Origin: Phoronis australis
Taxonomy: Eukaryota; Phoronida; Phoronidae
DNA length: 64,000 bases
Direction of reading: 5' to 3'
NCBI GenBank assembly: GCA_002633005.1
Contig: NMRA01000859.1
Coordinates: 53,991 to 117,990 of the forward strand
The notes under the pieces were generated by a model that saw nothing but the letters and a program-made list of their open reading frames with translations, did not search any database and had not been told where the DNA came from. Each line of letters opens with the position of its first letter. Positions within the stretch are counted from its first letter, which is position 1. Position numbers and translations under genes: made by a program. Below, in pieces: positions 11,101 to 30,991 of this stretch.

Positions 11101-14100
11101 TCTGTCCTTCCATCACAAGGTACATCCTTCCCATCACCATGTCTGCCCTTTCTGTAACAAGGTCCAGATTCTCCATGAGCAGTCTGAGTTTTATATTCAT
11201 TTGGATGATACATTAATTACTTTCTTAGTACAGCCATCACATTAACCTATCACTCTGAGTGTTCTCTGCTGACTGTCCTGTTGTATTCTTCATATCACCC
11301 AGTATTGCATTTTTTGTTCTGTTTTAAGTAGTAAAGCTACTATGTGCTGACTTTCTAACTTAGATTGAACCTGAGGTCTTCACTGATACCAAACACTGAC
11401 TGCTGAGTTCCACTTACAGCTTGAAAGACACTGTGAAGGAAGCCTCCAAACTACTGCGTAAGGGCATCATGGAAAAGTACACACGCACCAGGGAACTGAA
11501 TGTGAAGAAGATAAAATTGAAGTGTTCAGAGATGCAGCACCAGCTGGAGGTGTGTCATCGCTGCATATCCTGTGATCATGTGTTAGTTGTTCATACATGA
11601 GTTGTGTCATCACAGCGTGTCATGTCATCACTGCGTGTCATGTCATCACATGTTAGTTGTTTGTGTATGAGATGTGCCATCACTGCATGTCATGTGGTCA
11701 TGCGGTAGTTGTTCATGCATACATGTAAGTTGTGTTGGCTGCATGTCATGTGATCGCGTGTTAGTTGTTTGTATATGAGGTGTGCCATCACCGCATGTCC
11801 TTTGATCATGTGTTAGTTGTTCATACATACAGGTTTGTCATCACTACACATCACACGGTCATGTGATAGTTGTTGGAAGTGTGTGGTCACTACATGTCAT
11901 GATGAGGTCACCTGTTGGGTGTTCACCGAGTGTTGACAGCCAGTTGTTTAACGGTCAAACTTGAACCTGAAGTGGCTAAAGCTAATATTCTTAATAGAAG
12001 GAAATTGAAGTTTATTGAAAGGACTCTAGATACTTAGTACAACTCAACTGAGACAGCATAGTTTACTGGATGGAGATATTGAGGTTTTTGTAAAGTCATT
12101 TTTGCTAGCAGTCAGTTGTCCACCTTAGTCAGTTTATGTTAATGTTTTATTTCAATTTTGATATTTCATTCAGTTGAGTGCCGAGGAACACCTGTTGTCA
12201 GTGAACTTGCCAGTGGCCAGCTCAGAGTTGAAGCAGATCATCGCGGCATTCATATCATCGGCTAATGAGAAGTATGCAAGCCAGGTCAGGGGGTTATTGA
12301 ACATCACAGAATATGAAGTGTATAGCAGTAGATTGCAGGTGAGTGGATGGAGAGAGGAACAGATGATCACAGCATTGGTGTCACGAGCCAATGAACAACA
12401 TATGCAGGCCTCATTGAGGATGTATGAAGTGTAGAGTACTAGAATGTAAGTGTAGAACACTATGGTGGTTAGTGGAGAGTGTTTAGATGTTCTCTGTCAT
12501 GTTTCTGAAAGCAGAAAATGGAGAAGACTAAACTGGGGTGGTTTTGAAATGGTCACAAAGGTGTGTCACTATAATGTTCTTGTGGTTGTTTGAATAATGA
12601 TACAGTGCCTTGACAATACATTCCGTTATTTTGAAAAGTTACAATGGTATGCATCAGGAGACATGTAACTAGTGAAAACTTTGATGATGTGACTGATAGA
12701 TTGGTAGGGTTGTCGTTCCTGCTAGGCACGTGTCCACTAGCCTTAGATTAGCTGACTGTTGGAAATATATCTGATGGTGATAACAGAATGTTTCCCCTAT
12801 CTCATTGAGCAATCATTGTTCTTGCAGAGCAGCATCACAAATATTGGAGAGACATTCCTACTGAAGAATAAACAATCTCTAGAGAAGATGCTGGATGAAG
12901 CTGTCACCGAGGCTGTAGGTAGGCTGATAACTGTTATACAGACTGTTGATTGGCTGACCTCTTCATACAAATTGTTGGTAGGCTGGCCCCTGTCATACAC
13001 ACTGTCAGTAGACTAACCTATGCATGAACGCATAATCATCAAGATGATAGCAGATCACCTATTTTCAAATGCATCAAACTGTTGCTGTGCCTTCTGCACT
13101 TCGTAGTGTCATGTGGCCATATGTTTTCAAATTGGGCTTTTCAAGGATTGTGTGAATGAAGAACCTTAACTTTCTGGATGATATCTAAAGTACCAATGAC
13201 AAATTTCACTGAAAGTTGCCACAGATGTAAAATAATGAGATTGTGCCAGCATCATAAGATTTTGTGGCAAATCCGATAACTGCAGTGCCTCCTAGTGGCC
13301 ATTTTTGTTTCAATTAAAATTGAGACAGAAGTATGTGATGGCAATGGGGCATCTCCATTAAGTTTTCGAGCGTATTTGACCACTGCAGCACCTCTCAGTG
13401 GCTATTTAGTTTTGGAAATGAGGCTTTTTAAGTGTTTTTGGGGAAGAGCATTTCAGTCTGGATTATGTCTAGTGAACTGATTGATGGATTTCAATGAAAC
13501 TTGACTCACAGTCGTGGTGACAACGTGCCAACCCCATTTGATTTTTGGGCTGATTCCGGTACTGCAGCGCCTCCTTGTGGCCCTTAGAAACATGTCGTAA
13601 TGAGATGCACCATGGCTGTATGTCAGTGCTCTAGCATTCCTCATAGAATGGAACTCTCTGCAAAGTTTCAGAGCTATACTCCACAGAAGGGGTTTCAGTT
13701 TACTTGTATGGGCTGCTGCCTTTAGGGGAAATGTTTGAAATAAAGGACACCTCTAAAATCTATGACTGTTGGTCATGCACACGGTGGGTCATCACGTCAA
13801 CACTCTGGGTATGATGCACACAGTGAGTGCATGTTGACACTCAGTGCTGTATGTGATGTACATCATGACTGTAGTGTGGCTGGAAATGATGTTTTGCAGG
13901 CCTTATACTCACCAAAGTGAAAACACACGGTGTGCGCCCTCTGACGCCAGTTTCTCTGGAGCATGAACTGAAATCAATCTGGGAGGAAGCAAGTCTGTTG
14001 TTCACGTCCCATACAGCCATGGCTCAGAGTGAAGCTATTACAGATGTCTACAGAGGAATGTTAAAGGTGAGCTTACAGCTCAGATCTAGCTTGAGTTAAT

Positions 14101-17100
14101 TGTATACCGCTTATGGTTTTTAGCAAAGTTTGTTAAAATTTTCTTGCTTTATCGTACTTACGACAAACACTGAGAAGTAAGACAAGCAGAACACGACATT
14201 CAGTTAGTGGGGAGTTAGTCCTAATGGCCATTTTGTTCTCAACTTGGAGCTTTTTAAGTGATGTTTGGGGGAAGAGCATTTCTGGGCGATATCTTTGGAG
14301 AACAGACTGACGAATTTCAATGAAATCCGATTCAGATCGAGTACTGACAATGTGCCAGCATCATTTGATTTTCTGGGGGATTGCGACACCTCCTATTGCT
14401 CCCTAGAAACATATCATTTGCGCGCACAATGCATGTCAATGCCCCAGCGTTGCTCTTGTTTTAAACTTTGTAGGCACTGGTTGAACTGATATGTAGACAT
14501 GCCTTGAACAGTCCAATTCTGTTGTTATGTTGGTTCACTTTGAAGAGCATGTAGTTGCGGCATTTGTTGCAATGTAAAAATACCTCGAACAGGTCATTTG
14601 TTGTTTGGAACCACACCTTGAAATTTTGAATATTTCTTGATATACTGAGATACAGTGACTGAAGTGATCATTTTTTAATTTTGTTTGTTGACGTTTTGTA
14701 GACACCTTGAAATGATCATTGTTTTGTTGTTATTTTAGACAAACGTTGAGATTTTCAAATGACACACTTTGAAGCGATCAATTTGTTGTTAATATATATT
14801 TAGACACACATTGAACTGTTCATTTCATATGTTACATGGGCCCATTTATTTGTTGTAGTTGCAGTTTGACTCTATCATTTGTTGTTACTTAGGCACGCTT
14901 TGAACTGTTCACTTTTTATTAATCAGGCACAATTTGCTGATGAATCTCAGAAAGCTACTGCGGAGAATGAAAGGAACTTGCAGCAGGCCGTTGTACAAAA
15001 GGTATTGACTGGAACTAAGGGGATGGTGCTTTAGTTATCAAGAACGCGAGGCATTTTGGAATTAGAATAAATGTTCACAGAGTGAACCTCTTATCTACAT
15101 GTATGACAGATCATTGATTGGCCGAGTGTAGTTCTGGCTGGGGGTCAGGTTTGTACCGGATCTACTGATTGGTCAGAGTATTATTATGACTGGAGGTCAT
15201 GAAAATATTCTAATTTGTTGACATCTGAACGTCTGCCATTATCTTCAAAGAAACCATTCAGCTGTAGGCTATTACATGGCTGTGGTCGCTGTAGGCTGCA
15301 CTGGATGTATTATATTATTCTGGCTTGGCTGACTTGTGTATCTACCAGCATTCTGCTTCTCATTAATTCTGCTGGGTAATTATGCAACTTAACGGGCCAA
15401 TTATGAACAAGGTTCGTCAACCAGCAGGCAGTAGTTGAAAATTGTGGAAAGCCAACTGTCAATCCTTAGTAACCATTCTTGGCGTGTCAAATTTATGCCT
15501 GATCTACTGATTGGGCAGAGTATGGGTCTGGCTGGAGGTTGATTCTACCGTGGTCCTTGTGATGAGGAGACTGGCTGGAGGTCATATCTATGCCTGATGC
15601 ACTGATTGGCTAGAGTATGAATCTGGCTGGAGGTCATAGTTATGTCGGATCCAGTCTGATTGGCCAAATTATTGATCTGGCCACAGGATGTTTGTCAGTC
15701 TTATGAAGTATATACCCGTTTGAGTGTATGCCTTTCCTGGAATTTTCACTCATGATTGAGCCATGCTTTCTTATAGGCCCAGCCCTAATTTGTAGTCATT
15801 AGGTTCAGTGTGTCAAGGGCACAAGCTGACTTTTTTCAACTTGAGAAATATCAATCTAATCCGAGAGTCACACAGTTACTTTCATGCTAAGTTGCAAGAT
15901 ATATTTCATGGACGTGTCTTTCTATAATGATGTAAATTTGTAATAAGTACTATATGATTGAACCACATTCTATGATAAACTACTAATTTATATGTGCGAT
16001 GCATGCAGTGGATATATTAGTGCTCCGTGTTGTTCTTGTTCTGAGATTTTAGGGTCTACCTCTCTATCGGCCAATTGGATCATTATGAAAATTGGCATGT
16101 TTTTTCTGGGAAACAATTTTATTAGGACAAAATATGCTCATTATGACACCCTCTATTGGCACTTTTCTTTTCTTGCCTGTACTAAGTATCTTGATGGTCT
16201 TTCGTGAAATTTTTGTTTTTATGTGAATGGTACAATTAATGTGGATTTCGAGTTGAATCTGACTATTGTAGAGTCCTCTAGTGACAATTTTGTTTTTCTT
16301 TGCTTTTGTGGTAGTATTTCATTTGAAGACGGTGCCACAAGACCCCTTGTGAGCTTTTTATTATATTTGTGTTACTCGCTTTCCCATCGTTTCAACTGTG
16401 AAGAATCATGATGAAAGGCGATGGTTGTATTACTGAGAAGAGCTACCCCTAGTGGTTATTTTGAGTTTACTTGGAATTGGTCCCTTTAGTGGGATTTTTT
16501 TTAGCTGTTTCCAAATGAAGTGCCAGTCACTTGCATAAGACATTGATTTAGTTTTGCACTACACTGACTTTGACTATGTTTTACAGACAACGGAACTGAT
16601 TGACATGTTCCGTTCATACACCGAGCCAGCGAAATTATCGCTACCCATGAATGAAACAGATCTGGATTACATGTGAGTACCAGTGTATCAAATGACTGTG
16701 TACTATAAAGTTGTAACAACTTTATAGTACACAATCTATCATGATCTCTTTCAGTGAATGCCACCTGTTATCAATTATGCGTACTATTCTCTTTACTTGT
16801 GTTTGTTGAAACTATAGGTTTGTTTGATGGTAGATGACTGTACAATCACATATTCATTTCAATGATTGATAAAACAAATCATTTGACTTAAAATAAATTG
16901 GCACATAGTATTAGCAAAAAGTTCAATTAAAGTGAAGTTCATTGGCTTTGTTGAAACTGCATGTGGCAAACGTTTTTTAAATCAATAAAATAAAGAAGAG
17001 TACATTTAAATTTTGCAATCTTTTTTTGCTCTTACCATCAGAAACTGGTCTTAGCTTCTTCCTTGCTTTAATGGGTTTCTGCAGTTTGTTATTGCTCGAG

Positions 17101-20055
17101 TCCAGGCACAATTATTTGTGTGGTCATTTTATGTACCAAGCGGGTCCTCAACCAATAACCAACAAACTGTTGTCAGTTAATTTTTCTCAAACCTGAAAAT
17201 CCTATCACATCTTAGTATGAATGTGTCGAGACCATTTGTGCACTGTATGTGTCTTAAATCAAAAGCAGTGTCGTTATTTTTTACAAAACGCAGGAGCATG
17301 GTTATTAGTTTTGGCGTGGAAGTGTCAGAAAATTTTGTTTCAAAGGATTGTCAATTTTCTGGCAAGATTATATTAGTCAGGTTACTTGAAAGGTTCTGAA
17401 GCATTCTTTAGTGTAAATTACAAATGCTGCAGCCACTGTCTTGTTTAACAACACCATTGTATTGGCAGCCTCTTCAAAGAACGAGACAGGTGTTGTTCAA
17501 TATTGAGAGAGGAATTCAAGGAGTTTTCCAGTATGAAAGCCTTCACCGGTGGATTGGAACAACTGTCACAAGGTGAGTTATTCAGACTATATTTATTGTC
17601 TACAGTATTGTACATTTCTTAATTTTTTATTTGAAATAAAGCAAGTATTTACAAAAATCGTGGTAGTATGAACTAAACACGCTATCCTGGGGCAACCAGA
17701 AAAAGGGAAAGAAACAGCTAAGAAAACAAATGTATTAGGGTAGCCCATCTACTGTTGAAGTCATCATGTTGGTAATTATTGTAATACATAATATATTATT
17801 CTTTATACAGTAGTCATGAAATTCCCTTTCATGTCTTTCAAGAGATGGTATAGTTCGTACACTTTATAAATAGTGGCGCGAGGCAACTATTACAAGATGA
17901 ATGATACAGACTTCATTGGTCTACTGTTCATACACTTTATGCTTCCGATCTTAAGTAACTATGCTATTCAAGTGTAGAAGATTGGTGTTGTGATGGTGTT
18001 GTTACAGGCAAGTTTAAATAGTACAGGCCATGAACATACATTTTCCTTGTAGAATGTTGCGAGTTTGCATTCTGATTAAACCTGAATAAAAATATCTACG
18101 AGATGCATTATCATAGAGCAGATGTATCTTTGTCACCCATTATAAGTCTTATTGATAAATTCCGTTTAAACTTTACACAGACTTCTTAGTTGGTAACATT
18201 GGTTTACATTTGTTTACACTGTCTTGAATTTTGTATTATTTACCATGCAGTAAATTAGACGTTTGATGATGCAGTTTAGTTCAGTTTCTGAGAGACACTG
18301 TTTTTTAATAACATCACCTGGTTTGGGATACAAAAGTTTGACTTCTGATATCATGATAACGAATTACTATGAAATGACATCATGACGATTTCTGTTTTTG
18401 GACTAGCTGTGGAAAATCTCATTACACTCCGTCGTCGTGACAACGTGGAAGCATTTACCCGCGAGGTCAGTCAGCCGCTGAACATGGCCAAGCAAGTAAT
18501 CATGTTGTCTGCAGACAAGTTGCACACAGTGTTTAGTTTGAGGCAGTATGTAAGTATGGCTTGTAACTTGAGGTCTAAGGAATACTTCAAACTTAAAATG
18601 CAATTTTGGATGGTTTTGAGAAAAATAGCTGACAACTGTGCACCAACCAGTTACTAAAAGATTGGTTGAGAACATTCTGCGCCTGAGGTTTTGAGGCTAC
18701 GACCTTCAAGTAAAATGAGGGCATTTGTTCTGGAAAGACATCATGGAGAGTACATGTATAAACAGGCTCGCCATGTATTTTGTTGTCCTGAACACAGTAA
18801 AGTTGTAACTTAGGCAATCAAATTTGAACTGGTCCATTTATTAAGTTGCTGATCGACTTGCCACCATATTTCTCTGAATAAGTCATAAAATGAGGACGCT
18901 TGTATTATTTAACCGTAAATAACATACTAAAGTAACGTCAAATGGGGATCTCTGACATATTCAGTCATTTGTCAGTCACAAAATAGGGAAACCTGAATTA
19001 TTCAGTCATTTGTCAATTCTTCCCAAGCGGGATATATGGTGACTAAAGCATGGGCAGCAAGATGTGTCACCAGCACCACCTAGTGTTAATATCCAAGTTA
19101 TACATCACCTCTGTTCATGATGAGGCAGCCTTTAAGTTTACTGCAAGTGAAGAGATTGTCATTTATCGCATAAAAACTTCCGGTATTTAATTCTGGTGGA
19201 AGGCCTTACACTCATTATTTAGAAATAATCAACTTTTAAGGTGTATGTCTGTCAAATAAACAATTTTTCATATAGATCCCTTATTGCTGTGACAAAATTG
19301 ATGATGAAAACTCACTGGTTTCTGGGCTTGAAAAAACTGACAGTAGAAATAATAGAACGTCCTCTCGCTCATGACATGGTGTGTTAACCCTGTAGGAATA
19401 ACAAACAGTCTAATACAATTTCAAGTCCTGAAAAATCAAATCAAATTTAAGTAACAACACTTACTCGAGACTTATTTCATAGCTAAGGTGTCTAAATTCT
19501 AAATCAGAAATTATTTTTTGACTCAAAACAAAAATTTGTATCAGCTTTAAATGTTGTCACACTACTGCCTGTTTTTGTTTTGGAAACAAATTTTGAGTTC
19601 TTGGAATGAAATATCTGCAAATGGACATTTTAGCAATTCCAATTGTGAAGTTCAGTTAAACTCACACAACCACAACAGATGTAGTCAGCTTTTCACCAAC
19701 AGAAATTCATTGCGGAAAAATACCTTCTGTTTGTTGTCCACTTATTATGAATTGTCTAGTATGAACACATTTCACTCTATAGTCTGAACACACTTTGCTT
19801 ATGATGGTACAGTTGATGACCCAGATGGACTCATTTTTATGTAATGCGTGACCTATTTTCTAGATTCAAAAAGTCTGCCTTCTGAACCTGAATGAAGGTA
19901 AAGCCAAGACGTGGCCAATCAACTTCAAGCAAAGCGTCATTAATCACTACATGAAGACAGACCATGAACTGGTGAAGTTGGTGGCCTCCAAGGAGGGTGT
20001 CTGGTCTACCGTGGTAGGCTTCTTCCACTGGCTGCTCTGGCTCATTGGTTTCTGA
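2092..20055 (+). CDS. Signal-peptide-bearing guanylate-binding-protein-like GTPase (19 exons, about 794 aa)
   Basis: Exons: 2092-2182, 3397-3515, 4725-4886, 5161-5370, 5926-6012, 6767-6881, 7435-7605, 7805-7884, 8201-8338, 9830-9888, 11420-11549, 12174-12338, 12828-12918, 13900-14066, 14927-15001, 16587-16672, 17469-17572, 18407-18549, 19864-20055. All junctions are GT-AG and phases agree to one stop. Residues 1-30 look like a signal peptide (MAVNVK then a hydrophobic run to CWALPSADS). Family landmarks: PLQLV at the GBP domain start, P-loop GKFHSGKS (about 86-93), G3 DTEG (142-145), WVVQDF where GBPs have the TLRD-type G4, then a long helical domain. The last 18 residues are hydrophobic (ending HWLLWLIGF), with no CaaX box. 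GBPs are dynamin-superfamily GTPases, many of them immune. Signal peptide plus hydrophobic tail implies a luminal or membrane protein of the secretory pathway (inference). The start is the first ATG, in an AAAATGGCGG context. Exon 12 may instead end at 12284. Confidence 0.85.
2318..2392. repeat. Perfect 36-bp inverted repeat with 3-nt loop
   Basis: Positions 2318-2353 and 2357-2392 are exact reverse complements separated only by CAC. The arms begin CAGGCGTCCTCAGC. It lies in GBP intron 1, next to a poly-G assembly gap. It could be a real cruciform-forming palindrome or a fold-back artefact of cloning or sequencing. Confidence 0.9.
2427..2504. mobile_element. Short MITE-like element, CATGGGYGGC family, copy 1
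   Basis: The termini GTGGGCGGTGC and GCACTGCCCAT are imperfect inverted repeats around a short body with AACAAAGT and a C-rich tract. It is the same layout as the copies at 2509-2658 and 46058-46129. Confidence 0.5.
2509..2658. mobile_element. Short MITE-like element, CATGGGYGGC family, copy 2, interrupted by poly-G gap
   Basis: It starts CATGGGCGGCAC and ends CTGGCGCCCATG (inverted repeats). The body matches the copy at 46058 (GAAAAAAGT near the left end, AGCCCCCTG near the right). The middle is a long poly-G run broken by 54 N (2559-2612), so the true length is unknown. Confidence 0.55.
2559..2612. other. Assembly gap of 54 N inside a G homopolymer
   Basis: The N run is flanked by about 20 G (followed by T) on the left and 14 G on the right. 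It lies in GBP intron 1 and does not touch coding sequence. Confidence 0.95.
2661..2740 (+). repeat. Dispersed repeat, copy 1 (GCTAGGAC...CACGTTCTCATTT)
   Basis: It shares GCTAGGAC, AAATCTAGC and ACGTGTTCTCATTTAAA-like blocks, in the same order, with 34140-34215 and 59908-59995. Family unknown; copies are diverged and no ends are clear. Confidence 0.45.
4013..4370 (+). mobile_element. MITE with TTAA-type target site, copy A (358 bp)
   Basis: Terminal inverted repeats: left AAAGATACCAAACC, right end reading AAAGACTACTAAAC on the other strand. Left flank is TTAA (4009-4012); right flank is TGAA (4371-4374), one change from TTAA. It is homologous over its whole length to 8919-9278. TTAA target duplication is typical of piggyBac-type (also Kolobok) elements; the superfamily is inferred. 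It lies in GBP intron 2. Confidence 0.65.
8390..8725 (+). repeat. Degenerate minisatellite, about 15-bp TTTGACATG units
   Basis: Many diverged copies of TTTGACATGCGTACA-like units lie in GBP intron 9. Open frames crossing it on the minus strand are repeat translations, not genes. Confidence 0.8.
8919..9278 (+). mobile_element. MITE with TTAA target site, copy B (360 bp)
   Basis: It is flanked on both sides by TTAA (8915-8918 and 9279-9282). Termini AGGGATACCAAACC and, on the other strand, AAAGACACTAAACC are inverted repeats. Its internal sequence matches copy A at 4013-4370 in the same orientation (for example CTAAACGGGCAAGCG and AAGATTGACACC). Confidence 0.75.
10698..11167 (+). repeat. 21-bp minisatellite, about 22 copies
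   Basis: The unit is close to AAGGTCCATCCTTCCCATCAC. Because the period is a multiple of three, the minus strand stays open across it (7-residue repeats MGRMDLV) and gives a 227-codon frame. It sits in GBP intron 10, antisense to the gene, and is best read as repeat. Confidence 0.9.
11550..11905 (+). repeat. Tandem repeat, about 60-bp units (TGTTAGTTGTTCAT)
   Basis: Four to five diverged units of GTCATCACTG, CATGTCATGTGATCA and GTTAGTTGTT follow directly on GBP exon 11. Intronic. Confidence 0.75.
12355..12460 (+). pseudogene. Partial duplicate of GBP exon 12 inside the next intron
   Basis: The frame reads like IIAAFISSANEKYASQ of exon 12 but diverged (MITALVSRANEQ) and ends in a stop soon after a YEV matching the exon. 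Its homology continues past 12284, supporting the longer exon end at 12338. No matching acceptor makes it a usable exon. Confidence 0.6.
13383..13640 (+). repeat. Dispersed repeat with CTCF-like motifs, copy 1
   Basis: It matches 14215-14460 at about 230 bp (shared blocks GGAAGAGCATTTC, ATTTCAATGAAA, CATTTGATTTT, CCCTAGAAACAT-like). Related motif-bearing DNA occurs at 13260-13310, 16000-16440 and 35100-35900. Intron of the GBP-like gene. Confidence 0.6.
14215..14460 (+). repeat. Dispersed repeat, copy 2 of the 13383-13640 family
   Basis: Same block order as the copy at 13383-13640, about 70-80 percent similar by eye. The CTCF-like box has decayed here (CACCTCCTATTGCTCCC). Confidence 0.55.
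14510..14920 (+). repeat. Diverged tandem repeat (TTGAACTGTTCATTTGTTG)
   Basis: About six loose copies of a roughly 60-70 bp unit with GACACACTTTGAA and ATTTGTTGTT lie just upstream of GBP exon 15. Confidence 0.55.
15100..15680 (+). repeat. Repeated blocks CTGATTGG...CTGGCTGGAGGTCAT
   Basis: Several copies of TACTGATTGGNCAGAGTATG followed by TCTGGCTGGAGGTCAT are spaced 75-100 bp apart in GBP intron 15. Confidence 0.6.
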
Positions 20056-22533
20056 AGCTCTTGTCTTTTTGTGTCAGAAACTTTCAACAGAACATTTCAT
20101 CAAATAGTCAACTTTGCTTGATTGTGCAGCAAGTTACAAGTCTTCAGTAATGGCTTGCGCGAACTTGTGTTTACCATGTCAGATACGTTTTCAGCGTGTT
20201 GTTTGAAAGGCATAGCTCTGTATAAAATGTAAGCAGTGCCCTCTGTCACCATGAAATATGTTGCTTCGGATCTGCGGTGGGTTTTCATTAACCTGTAAAG
20301 ACTGGGTTCCTGGTAACAGTTCCAAATAGAGACTCCACTGCCTTGCACTACATTGGTGGACTTGTCAATAAGTCAGAAGTATTGCAATAAGAGAATGTCG
20401 TTAGTCAGAGAAAAACTCACAACAAGGTATACTGATGGACAAAAACAGCTCCAGCAAATTTAGAGAACTTTGTCAAGTCCGTATTTGGGACTATAGTGCG
20501 TCATGCAGACAGTCACTTGTCTCCAGTGATGGCAATATCAAGGGGCTCGTTTTATCACCACGGTCATGTTACTAGTGGGTCGTAGCTCAGACCCCATTAT
20601 TCTAGATTTCCACTTTGGTTTGTGAACGTAACTGGAGAGTGTGATTACCGTCTGTGGTAAACTTTTAATGTTAACTTAAAATGTTAGTCATTACGCTTAG
20701 TTTTGATGAAAAAACCTAGGATCTCTTGTGTTAATACATGATTGTCTTCAAATATCCTAGAACATCACATATTTTCAAGTTACCAACTTCAAAAATTGAT
20801 TTTCAATAAAAGAGGCTCCAGGTAGCTTCAACATGTATGTGTTTTGTGAAGCTATTCGTGATAAATTGTGCATAAGTTGTGTGTCAAAACTTATACCAAA
20901 GCTAATCTACAGAACTACTGCAATGGCAAGATAGTTTTCAAAGCAATCGATGTTATCAAGTTTTAACATTCTGTTCTAGAAACTCAAGAAAAATTCCAAG
21001 CTAAAAATTCCACTAGGCAAATCTCGATCTCAGGACTCGAAACTTATTTTCGATTAACTCAGTCCGTAAAAGGTAAAAGTGCACCAATGTGTTTACTGGT
21101 GTCACTCCGTGGTGAAGGGTGAACCAATGTGGTGTAACTCAGTGGTGAAGGGTGAACCAATGTGGTTTAACTCAGTTGTGAAGGGTGTACTGGACCAGGT
21201 GTAACTCAGTTGTGAAGGGTTTGCCAAGGTGTACCAATCTGTTTACTAGAAGCAATTGAACAAAGGGAACCATCAAAGTGCTTTGCAATAGCTTCGGGAA
21301 TTTCCTCGTCTGAATTCCCAGTTGTCAAAATTTAACCTAGACCTATTGAGGATTATTACAAGACTGGCGTTTAATATATATATTATATTTCTTACTAAAC
21401 ATACAGTTTGTACAACAACGCCTGGGTACAGGGTAGTCCAGACTTACAATGACATCTCATTAGGTTGATTGCGTTGAAAACATCTATGTGTACTGTGGTG
21501 CCACCTATCTTACCATTTTCATGCAATGCGTTCTTTAAAATGCAGCAATACAGTATCTCCGAGTTAGACATTGATTGCATCAGTGACCCATTCTTTATTC
21601 AATCACACCAATAGCTAGAAAACCCAACAATACAATGTTGTGACCAGGGAAGACTAGATCACTAGACTCGCTGGCTACACTGTGTAAGCTGAAAATATGC
21701 TGATAAAGGCTGGGCGTACAGCCAGTCAATGATTGACTTGGTATTGGCAGTGCCAAACATAGTTGTGGTTCACACGTATCTCAACATCCACTAGGGAATA
21801 AGTTATGATGTATTGCATTTTAGTACATAGAAAACACGGTCCCTACTTAAGGTAGATTTCAAGAAAATAAAGGGAACATGTCACTTATCAACTGACACAA
21901 CACCCTGGCTGTTAATGCACATTGGGGTAATACTTAGCACCAAACGGGGTTAAAACCAATCCAAAATGGCCGCTGTTTAGCAGTGACACCATACGGCTTT
22001 GAAACGTTTACTCGCATCACATGAGTGCCGTTTTTCCTTGGTAAATCTTATCCTACGCCAGCGTGTAGAGGCAAAACACGCTCCATAATCCCCCACAATG
22101 AGCCAATCTCTTCACAAATTCAAATACATTGTACATCGGGTTCATCGCCTAACATTTTCACATGCACAAAATCACACAAAACAACTTGCTTGGATATACA
22201 AACTGGACTTGTCACTTCAGAGATTGTCGCTAGCTATTTTATCTGCTTTTGAATGAATGCTTTTGCTAACTTAAGCGTGGGATACAAAGTTGATAGTTTA
22301 GTAAGGGCTTGGCTGTGAGCAGAACTAAAGAATCCACCCAAGGGTACAGAGAGGGTGATATTGGGAAACGCAGTATCTCTTGATCAAGTATCTGCAGCCT
22401 ATGTGACGAAGTGAACACCAGATGGCAGTAGTAGTCCCTCCAGACAAGTCCTCACATTGTGTGATTCCATGCACATGTTATCGCTGTTCCTCTTTCACTA
22501 ATAGGCATAGCCACGTTAACACAGATGACACGA
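20056..22533. other. 3' UTRs and intergenic DNA between convergent GBP and SURF4
   Basis: AATAAA at 20805-20810 is a likely GBP polyadenylation signal. On the minus strand, AATAAA (TTTATT at 21594-21599) is a candidate for SURF4. A 30-40 bp tandem repeat (AACTCAGTGGTGAAGGGTG, about four to five copies) lies at 21080-21240. A CTCF-like ACACCAGATGGCAGTA is at 22415-22430. I see no gene. Confidence 0.6.
20805..20810 (+). terminator. Candidate polyadenylation signal of the GBP-like gene
   Basis: Canonical AATAAA about 750 bp after the stop codon. It implies a long 3' UTR. Confidence 0.45.
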
Positions 22534-30596
<8,063 letters not shown>

Positions 30597-30991
30597 ACTT
30601 GCAGTCTCCTTCTAACACAGTTCCAAAAGCCACGTACCATCCAATGTGTACGGACCGGAACTTGGCGAAATTATAGAAAGCTAAACTCAGTTAATATTAT
30701 TCGACCCCTCCCGCACAAAACATTTGAATCTTTTAAATATCTTAAAAACCTATAGCAAAATTGAAAAAAAAACAGAAAAATTCGGCACTTTAAAAGTTGT
30801 TTTGTATACAATTTTACATTTTCATGAATATTTACAGGAATAAAATTGTAAATGCATTAATAAGTGTACTCAAATATAGGGAGTGTGTTTGTTTATTCGC
30901 ACCACTCGCCACGTACGCATAACTTGTCTCGTTTTCAAAAGTCAACTGTAATCGGTAAACTACGGTAACGTCCGTATATTTCCGAATAAAG
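30597..30991. promoter_or_regulatory. Bidirectional promoter region between SURF4 and TADA1
   Basis: 395 bp separate the two start codons, with the genes pointing apart. No TATA box is seen. The TADA1 start lies in AAAGATGGCAGCC, close to the YY1 consensus AAGATGGCGGC found at many housekeeping gene starts. Transcription start sites cannot be placed from sequence alone, and 5' UTR introns are possible. Confidence 0.65.

Noticed and set aside
10530-11213. 227-codon minus-strand open frame
   Set aside because: It is a translation of a 21-bp minisatellite inside a GBP intron; no splice or domain support.
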